Origin: Chloroflexota bacterium
GTDB lineage: Bacteria > Chloroflexota > Limnocylindria > Limnocylindrales > CSP1-4
Direction of reading: 5' to 3'
Assembly: GCA_021812735.1 (NCBI GenBank)
Contig: JAKAMV010000302.1
Coordinates: 1 to 9,792, forward strand
Length of the DNA: 9,792 bases
Positions 5,166-9,792 of the stretch are shown here, piece after piece. Under the pieces are notes generated by a model. That model saw only the letters and a list, made by a program, of their open reading frames with translations. It searched no databases and was not told where the DNA came from. The first letter of the stretch is position 1. The number at the start of each line of letters is the position of its first letter. Position numbers and translations under genes: made by a program.

Positions 5166-7730
5166 TCAGCCGGCGGCCACCTCATCGAGCACGCCGTTGC
5201 GATAGGCCCAGGCGGTCGCCTCGGCGCGGCCCCGCACGCCCAGCTTGGCGTAGATGCTCACGGAGTGGTGCATGACCGTCTTCGGCGTCAGCCCGAGCGC
5301 CGCCGCGATCTGCTTGTTCGTGTCGCCACGCGCCAGGACGCGCAGGACGTCGATCTCGCGTGGCGTCAGCTGCTCGATCCCGTTGAAGGACCGCCTGCCG
5401 CGACGCCCGGGCGCAACACCGGCCACCGGCTCCGGCACCGTGCTCGCCGTGAGACACGATGCGTAGTCGAGGGCCGCGGCCAGGGCGGCGTCCCAGTCGA
5501 GCATCCTGCCCTGGGCGACCGCGGCGTCGAACTCCCCGGGGCCGCAGCGGGCGCGCGCCGTCTCGACGGCGTCCCGGTAGACTTCGTGGCTGGCCGCCGT
5601 CAGGCCGAACTGGATCGCCGGCATCAGCCGCTCGATCGACCCGTGCAGCCGCGCCACCACCTCGTCGTCGTGCCGCTGCTCCGCCACGAGTGCGAGTGAC
5701 ACGATCACGAACGCGCCACCGTGCCACGCCCCAGTCCGCTGGCCTGCGCGCAGTCCATCGGCACACCACGCCGCCGCCTGCCGCAGGTCCCCTCGCCTTG
5801 CGGCACGCCAGGCCAGGCGGGCCAGGAAGTGAGATTCCGAGACCGTGTCGCCCAGGCTGCGACTGAGGGCCAGCAGTGCCTCCAGCGACGGCATCGCCGC
5901 CGGGAGCGGAGCGACCTCGGGCGGGATCGAGTGCAGCAAGAGTCCGGCCGGGATGAGCGCCGAACGATCGGTCGTCCTGAGCGCCGCGTCGAGCGCTTCG
6001 GTCCCCAGGCGTGCCGCGGTCGGGAGATCTCCCGCCTGCTGCGCCGCCATGCCGACGAGCGACAGGAAACGCGACTCCCACCCGCTGTCACCGATGCGCC
6101 TCGCGGCAGCCAGCCCCTCGGCCGCCGCCGCCGCGGCGCCCGCCAGGTCGCGCGTCACGAAGACGGTCCGAACCGACGCCCAGAGAGCGAGCACAAGCAA
6201 GGGATCGGATCCTGTCTCGCGGGCGAGGGCGAGCCCGGCGTTCAGTCGCTCACGCGTCACCAGTCCCACGTCGGGACCGCTGGGCTGGTCCCCGGCCAGT
6301 ATGGCCCCCCACAGCAACGCCCTTGCCCGCACCTCGACCGGCGCGTTGTCCTCCGGAACCGCCGCCAGCAGGTCGTCGAACCACCGGCGAGCCTGCCCAA
6401 ACAGTCCCTGCTGGTGCCACAGGGGCCCCAGGTCCGCGGCCAGCTCGAGGGCGCGAGCCACGTCGCCCGTGGTGACGAGCCGTCCCAGCGCCCGGCGGAG
6501 GTCGTTCCGGTACTCCACCAGCGTCCCTGCCTGGGCGTCCCCGGCGAGCCCGACGGCAGGGCGTGCCAGCGCCAGGAACCACGTGACGTGGCGCTCCGCA
6601 ACGAGATCGACCTCGCCCGCTGCCTCCAGCCGCTCCCGTGCGAACTCGGCGACCGTCGGGAGGAGCCGGTAGCGGGGCCCTCCCGAGGCGAAGTCGGGTT
6701 CGAGCAGGTGGACGTCCACCAGGACCGTCAGGGCATCGAGCAGGCGGGGCTCATCCCAGTCGGCGTCGGCGCAGATCGCCCGGATGGCGTCGAGCGATGC
6801 CGGACCATCGAACTCCCCCATCCTCCTCAGGAGGACCTGCTCGGTCGCGCCGAGGAGCCGATGGCTCCATTCGATCGCCGCCCGAAGCTCCCTGTGGCGG
6901 CCGGTGCGCTCGGTCGCCCTCAACGGCGCCAGGTCGAGCGGAGTGACACGCGCGAACGCGGCGAGCTGCGCCTCGGGCGGCAGCGCGGGCACCCGGGCCG
7001 CCGCGAGCTCGAGCGCGAGGGGGAGGCCGTCGAGGCGCCGGCAGAGCTCTACAACCGTGCCGACGTTCTCCGGCGTGCACCGGAATCGCACGTCCACGGC
7101 GCTGGCCCGGTCGCAGAACAACGCCACGGCGGGCGAGTCCAGCAGTGACTCGACGGCCGGCTGGTGCCCATGACCGCTCGCCAGCGCCTGGGGCAGCCCG
7201 AGCGGGCCCAATCGCAACACGTGCTCGCCCGGAACGCGGAGTGGTGCCGTGGCCGTGACGAGGAGCCGGCTCGCCGGGCAGCCGTCGAGGATGTCCAGCA
7301 CGACCTCCGCGCCTCCCGGGACGTGATCGAGGTCGTCCGCGAGCACCAGGCTCGGCGTGTACCGGAGGCTGCGGCGAAGGGCGTCCTCTGGAGGCTGTCC
7401 CTGTGCGACCTGGAGAGCGAGGGCGTCGGCGAGCGCGCCCGGGATGAAGCCCCGGTCCTGGATCGACGAGCAGTCGACGAAGACGGCGCCGCCCGGGAAC
7501 TCCCCGTCGATCCGGCGCGCGACCTCGGACGCCAGCCTGGTCTTGCCGGCCCCGCTGCGACCCGTGATCGTGACGACGCCGGCGGCGGGCGACCGCAGCA
7601 GTGCCACGAGCGCGGCGACGTCCTCGTCGCGGCCGATGAACGATGTCCGTGCCGGCGGCGGACGTCTGCGCCGATCCGGGGTGTTCCGATCGAGCGGAGT
7701 CGGCGCGCGGAGACGCGAGTGTGGGCTCAC
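5166..7730 (-). CDS. LuxR-family regulator with N-terminal STAND-type ATPase (COG3903-like)
   Basis: An 854-aa signal-integrating regulator. After a basic Pro/Arg-rich leader, FIGRDEDVAALVALL (31-45) opens the NTPase. Walker A is GRSGAGKT (57-64) and Walker B is LVLADDLDHV (128-137). LCRRLDGLPLALELAAARV (near 230) is the conserved GLPLAL segment of NB-ARC/AP-ATPases. The long alpha-helical middle (~330-740), with repeated LARxxGD and AAAAAEGLAAARRIGDS-type helices, resembles degenerate TPRs that sense a ligand or partner. The C-terminal LuxR HTH is 788-854: LTPREIDVLRVLARGDTNKQ, then KTVMHHSVSIYAKLGVRGRA. GTG at 7730 is chosen for the GGAGGA about seven bases upstream. The target genes and signal are unknown. 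The adjacent sulfurtransferase could be one target, though the 117-bp gap weakens this. Confidence 0.93.
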   Translation of the reverse strand: MSPHSRLRAPTPLDRNTPDRRRRPPPARTSFIGRDEDVAALVALLRSPAAGVVTITGRSGAGKTRLASEVARRIDGEFPGGAVFVDCSSIQDRGFIPGALADALALQVAQGQPPEDALRRSLRYTPSLVLADDLDHVPGGAEVVLDILDGCPASRLLVTATAPLRVPGEHVLRLGPLGLPQALASGHGHQPAVESLLDSPAVALFCDRASAVDVRFRCTPENVGTVVELCRRLDGLPLALELAAARVPALPPEAQLAAFARVTPLDLAPLRATERTGRHRELRAAIEWSHRLLGATEQVLLRRMGEFDGPASLDAIRAICADADWDEPRLLDALTVLVDVHLLEPDFASGGPRYRLLPTVAEFARERLEAAGEVDLVAERHVTWFLALARPAVGLAGDAQAGTLVEYRNDLRRALGRLVTTGDVARALELAADLGPLWHQQGLFGQARRWFDDLLAAVPEDNAPVEVRARALLWGAILAGDQPSGPDVGLVTRERLNAGLALARETGSDPLLVLALWASVRTVFVTRDLAGAAAAAAEGLAAARRIGDSGWESRFLSLVGMAAQQAGDLPTAARLGTEALDAALRTTDRSALIPAGLLLHSIPPEVAPLPAAMPSLEALLALSRSLGDTVSESHFLARLAWRAARRGDLRQAAAWCADGLRAGQRTGAWHGGAFVIVSLALVAEQRHDDEVVARLHGSIERLMPAIQFGLTAASHEVYRDAVETARARCGPGEFDAAVAQGRMLDWDAALAAALDYASCLTASTVPEPVAGVAPGRRGRRSFNGIEQLTPREIDVLRVLARGDTNKQIAAALGLTPKTVMHHSVSIYAKLGVRGRAEATAWAYRNGVLDEVAAG

Positions 7731-7774
7731 CCGGATCCTCCCCCAACCTCCCCTCCCAGGGGGGTCCGGATCGG

Positions 7775-7780
7775 ATTGTA
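7775..7780 (-). promoter_or_regulatory. Probable -10 box of the LuxR gene
   Basis: TACAAT, read on the minus strand, matches five of six bases of the -10 consensus and lies 44 bases before the GTG at 7730. A purine-rich leader with GGGGGAGGA follows, suiting a leadered mRNA. The -35 is not clear; TTCCAG about 16 bases upstream is a weak candidate. Confidence 0.45.
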
Positions 7781-7856
7781 TCGTGAGGTCACCTGGCTGG
7801 AACCATGACCGCTGTCAGACCGCGCTGCCGCGCGCGCTCAGAAGCCGGGCGCGAAC
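7781..7856. other. Intergenic DNA upstream of the LuxR promoter
   Basis: This is the left part of a 548-bp gap. No gene or structured site is seen before the tandem array starting at 7857. Confidence 0.3.
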
Positions 7857-7971
7857 GCCCCTCGCATCGGCGCCTGCCCCCTGCATCGCCGCCGGCCCCC
7901 TGCATCGGCGCCTTCCCCCTGCATCGGCGCCTTTCCTGCATCTGCGCCGCCCGCCCCCTGCATCGGCGGCT
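7857..7971 (+). repeat. 19-bp tandem array left of copy B
   Basis: Six units of 19-20 bp (7857-7875, 7876-7894, 7895-7913, 7914-7932, 7933-7952, 7953-7971) follow the pattern GCCCCCTGCATCGGCGCCT. The last unit merges with the left end of the 213-bp element. Copy A has the matching unit only once per duplicated end. There are no spacers, so it is not CRISPR. Confidence 0.85.
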
Positions 7972-8173
7972 TTCCTGCAGGAGTTGCACCCGGTGACCGG
8001 TATGTCCGGCGGGGGCCGTCATCGGATGGCACGCAGCCGCGGCGACCGCGCCACACGCGGTCACCTGCGCTCGGCCGAGTGTGACCGCGGGTGCCTCGCG
8101 CACGGTAACGCCGGTCAGGGCCGGGCACGAGCCGACTTACGGTTCTGGCCGTGCAAGTTCTGCAGGATGCGGC
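7961..8173 (+). repeat. 213-bp intergenic element, copy B
   Basis: Second copy of the element at 3369-3581, in the same orientation. The terminal inverted repeats are at 7973-7989 and 8151-8167. The perfect GACCGCG-CCACA-CGCGGTC hairpin is at 8044-8062. Positions 8083-8173 are identical to copy A. The variable segment is 8022-8035. It sits between the 5' end of the LuxR gene and the 3' end of the hydrolase gene, so its intergenic context differs from copy A. No gene for mobility is adjacent. Confidence 0.85.
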
Positions 8174-8175
8174 AG

Positions 8176-8248
8176 AGACGTACGCTGAAGGAATGCGGCC
8201 CAGGCAGACGCCGCAGGCACGCGGCCCAGGCGGACGCTCAGGTCTCCC
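8176..8248 (+). repeat. 26-bp tandem units right of copy B
   Basis: Two full units (8176-8201, 8202-8227) and a partial third (8228-8248) match the array right of copy A: AGGCAGACG at the start, GCGGCCC at the end. The first is nearly identical to the A units; the later ones are decayed. The array stops about 30 bp before the hydrolase stop codon. Confidence 0.8.
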
Positions 8249-8278
8249 CTGCGCCGCACCACGACGCCCGGCCCGGGA

Positions 8279-8992
8279 TCACCGGTCACCCCCGTTCGCC
8301 GCCGCGACGCCGCCGAGGATGGCGGCCAGCTCGCGCGGCCGTGACCACATCGGCCAGTGGCTCGTGGGCAGGTCGATCCAGGTGACGTCGCGCAGTTCCT
8401 TGAGGCCGGCCAGAAACGGCCAGTCGTGGTCCCTGGCGTACGCCTGGTACTGCTCCGCCGTGTACCCGGTGCAGATCATCGTGCTCGGGATCTCGCGACG
8501 CGCGTCGTTGGTCAGCTCGGCGCCCTCGCGGAGGAGCGCGCCCGGCTCGGGCACGGCGCGCCGCCGGAACGTCTCGAGCTGCGCCTCGCTGAGCCCGTCG
8601 AGGTTCTCCTCGGCGACGAGCTCGTCCCAGTTCAACGGCCGCTCGACGCCCTCGAACCCCGGGTCCACGGCGCCCTTCCCGGGCGCGGTGTCCACGTAGA
8701 CCATGGCCGCGATCCGGTCGGGGATCCGGTCGCTCGCCGCGTAGCCCGAGAAGCCGCTCGCGCTGTGGACCGCCAGGACAACCGGCCGGCCCGCCGCCCC
8801 GACCGCCGCGCAGATCGCGTCGACGTGGTCGGCGAAGGTGACCCTCGACCGGTCCGCGTCGGCCGACTCGAGCCCGGGCAGCGTGATCGCGCTGACCTCG
8901 TGCCCGTCGGCGCGCAGGATGCCCGCCACCTCGTCCCACGCCCAGGCCCCGAGCCAGAACCCGGGAACCAGGATGACCGGTGCGCTCGCCAT
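8279..8992 (-). CDS. Alpha/beta hydrolase (Abhydrolase_6 type)
   Basis: A 237-aa serine hydrolase of the alpha/beta fold, probably an esterase on a small ester or amide. ILVPGFWLGAWAWDEVA (7-23) is the strand and oxyanion-hole region typical of the EstC/salicylate-esterase-like group. VHSASG (75-80) is the nucleophile elbow with Ser77, departing from the usual G-x-S-x-G because His-Ser is preceded by Val and followed by Ala-Ser-Gly. VYVDTAPGKG (~103-112) holds the region after strand 6. SHWPMWSRP near the C-terminus contains the catalytic His212. No signal peptide is seen, so it is cytoplasmic. ATG at 8992 is chosen because GGGGGG (9006-9001) lies eight bases upstream and the conserved fold starts at residue 5. 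It diverges from the ABC transporter gene across a 286-bp gap containing a CRP-type site. Confidence 0.9.
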   Translation of the reverse strand: MASAPVILVPGFWLGAWAWDEVAGILRADGHEVSAITLPGLESADADRSRVTFADHVDAICAAVGAAGRPVVLAVHSASGFSGYAASDRIPDRIAAMVYVDTAPGKGAVDPGFEGVERPLNWDELVAEENLDGLSEAQLETFRRRAVPEPGALLREGAELTNDARREIPSTMICTGYTAEQYQAYARDHDWPFLAGLKELRDVTWIDLPTSHWPMWSRPRELAAILGGVAAANGGDR

Positions 8993-9016
8993 GGCTCGAA
9001 CCCCCCTGTGCGCTGG

Positions 9017-9043
9017 CATGGGCGGCGTTCCGCGCCACCCATG
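9017..9043 (-). other. Hairpin in the hydrolase 5' leader
   Basis: CATGGGCGGCG (9017-9027) and CGCCACCCATG (9033-9043) form an 11-bp stem with one mismatch and a five-base loop. It lies ten bases upstream of the hydrolase Shine-Dalgarno. It could affect mRNA stability or translation; chance is possible. Confidence 0.4.
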
Positions 9044-9115
9044 ATGCGCGGCGATCATGACGGAACGTGGCGGGAGTGTCGCGCCGAGGCACATCCCGAT
9101 GCAACGCCCAGCGCA

Positions 9116-9131
9116 TGTGACAATCGTCACA
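9116..9131. promoter_or_regulatory. CRP/FNR-type operator, perfect TGTGA-N6-TCACA
   Basis: TGTGACAATCGTCACA matches the cAMP-receptor-protein consensus at all ten defined positions, and its inverted repeat extends to TGTGAC/GTCACA on the central side. It lies 124 bp from the hydrolase start and 148 bp from the ABC start, in the gap between these divergent genes. CRP of Proteobacteria and GlxR/CRP of Actinobacteria use this sequence. No clear -35/-10 pair was identified, so which gene it controls, and in which direction, is open. Confidence 0.65.
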
Positions 9132-9278
9132 AGCAACGGGCGCTTCGGCACTGTCGGGCAGACGGCCGCCGACCTCTACTGACGCCAATCCAGGAGACCC
9201 GGCCAGGGCGGCGCGCCCACGCTCCCGCCTGCGAGGGGGCCCGGTCCGCCGGATTGCAGCCTCAACGGGAGGCCTGCC

Positions 9279-9792
9279 ATGACCCTGATCATCGAGACGG
9301 AGCGGCTCACCAAGTACTACGGCCGCCACCGAGGGATCGTGGACCTCGATCTCGCGGTGCACGAGGGCGAGGTCTTCGGGTTCCTCGGGCCGAACGGCGC
9401 GGGGAAGACCACGACGATCCGCCTGATGCTCGACCTCATCCGCCCCAGCAGCGGGCACGCCCGCGTCTTCGGCATCGAGACGTCGGTCGACCCGGCGTCC
9501 ATCCACCGGCGGGTGGGCTACCTCCCGGGCGAGTTCGCCCTCTACGACCGGCTCACCGGCGGCCAGACGCTCGAGTACTTCGGGAACCTCCGGGGTGGCG
9601 TCGACGCACGGTACCGGGCGGACCTGGTCGCGCGCTTCGACCTGGATCCCACGCGCCGCTTCCGCGAGTACTCGAAGGGCAACAAGCAGAAGGTGGGGCT
9701 GATCGTCGCCCTCCAGCACCGGCCCGAGCTGCTCGTCCTCGACGAGCCCACGGCGGGCCTGGACCCGCTGATCCAGCAGACGTTCTTCCAGC
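9279..9792 (+). CDS. ABC-2-type transporter ATP-binding protein, N-terminal part
   Basis: The ATPase subunit of an exporter; 171 residues are visible and the reading frame is open at the window end. Walker A is GPNGAGKT (37-44). The Q-loop region reads GYLPGEFALYDRLTG (80-94), with Gly-Glu where glutamine usually lies, a variation common in this ABC-2 subgroup. The signature is YSKGNKQ (131-137), the SKGN variant of LSGGQ typical of drug and polysaccharide ABC-2 exporters. Walker B is LLVLDEPTAGLDP (151-163), with Glu156 catalytic and the D-loop following. ATG at 9279 is set by GGGAGG six bases upstream. A permease gene is expected next, beyond the window. The substrate is unknown. The CRP-type site 148 bp upstream may regulate it. 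Confidence 0.93.
   Translation, partial: MTLIIETERLTKYYGRHRGIVDLDLAVHEGEVFGFLGPNGAGKTTTIRLMLDLIRPSSGHARVFGIETSVDPASIHRRVGYLPGEFALYDRLTGGQTLEYFGNLRGGVDARYRADLVARFDLDPTRRFREYSKGNKQKVGLIVALQHRPELLVLDEPTAGLDPLIQQTFFQ

Noticed and set aside
3369..8173. Composite transposon flanked by insertion sequences
   Set aside because: The bracketing repeats encode no transposase and are only 213 bp; no target-site duplication could be identified.
7357..8385. Long plus-strand frame across the LuxR 5' end and copy B
   Set aside because: It is antisense to a well-supported regulator, then runs through tandem repeats, and shows no domain.
8286..9719. 477-codon minus-strand open frame
   Set aside because: It runs antisense through the ABC ATPase and in another frame of the hydrolase, both strongly supported; the product is Arg/Ala/Gly low-complexity.
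1..9792. tRNA, rRNA or known riboswitch
   Set aside because: No cloverleaf, conserved rRNA segment or familiar riboswitch core was seen in any intergenic gap.

Overview
The window is very GC-rich double-stranded bacterial DNA with short intergenic gaps, frequent GTG/TTG starts and mostly single-gene transcription units. No rRNA, tRNA or phylogenetic marker is present. The GC content, a CxxC-x17-CxxC double zinc-ribbon protein, a DUF1801 protein, a STAND-ATPase LuxR regulator and possible leaderless GTG promoters suggest a soil or sediment Chloroflexota (Ellin6529/Limnocylindria-like) or a high-GC actinobacterium. This placement is an inference.

Layout. 1-1025: a divergent pair, a DHA2-type MFS exporter (minus, cut by the window edge) and its probable MarR-family repressor (plus), sharing a 48-bp promoter/operator gap. 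1058-2088 (minus): a DUF1801 protein lying downstream of a small double zinc-ribbon protein, separated by a clear intrinsic terminator. 2089-2429: non-coding, with a 29-bp tandem repeat. 2430-3134 (plus): an ETF-beta-lysine/NNT1-type methyltransferase with a possible leaderless promoter. 3135-4124: almost 1 kb of repeat-rich, mostly non-coding DNA; one possible 75-aa ORF with a strong Shine-Dalgarno sits at its end. 4125-7730 (minus): an 854-aa STAND/LuxR regulator followed by a tandem-domain thiosulfate sulfurtransferase. 7731-8278: a second repeat-rich gap. 8279-8992 (minus): an alpha/beta hydrolase. 8993-9278: a divergent regulatory gap with a perfect TGTGA-N6-TCACA CRP-type site. 9279-end (plus): an ABC-2-type exporter ATPase, cut by the window edge.

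The most unusual content is a 213-bp non-coding element present twice in the same orientation (3369-3581 and 7961-8173; 12 mismatches and no indels by my hand alignment). It has 17-bp imperfect terminal inverted repeats, an internal perfect hairpin, an invariant 91-bp 3' half and a 14-nt segment where half of the positions differ. Short tandem arrays extend outward from it on both sides. It looks like a MITE-like or structured-RNA repeat family and is the best candidate here for something undescribed. The two copies bracket the sulfurtransferase/LuxR block.

The genes do not form one pathway. The window combines export (MFS, ABC), local regulators (MarR, LuxR-STAND) and housekeeping or accessory enzymes (methyltransferase, sulfurtransferase, hydrolase).
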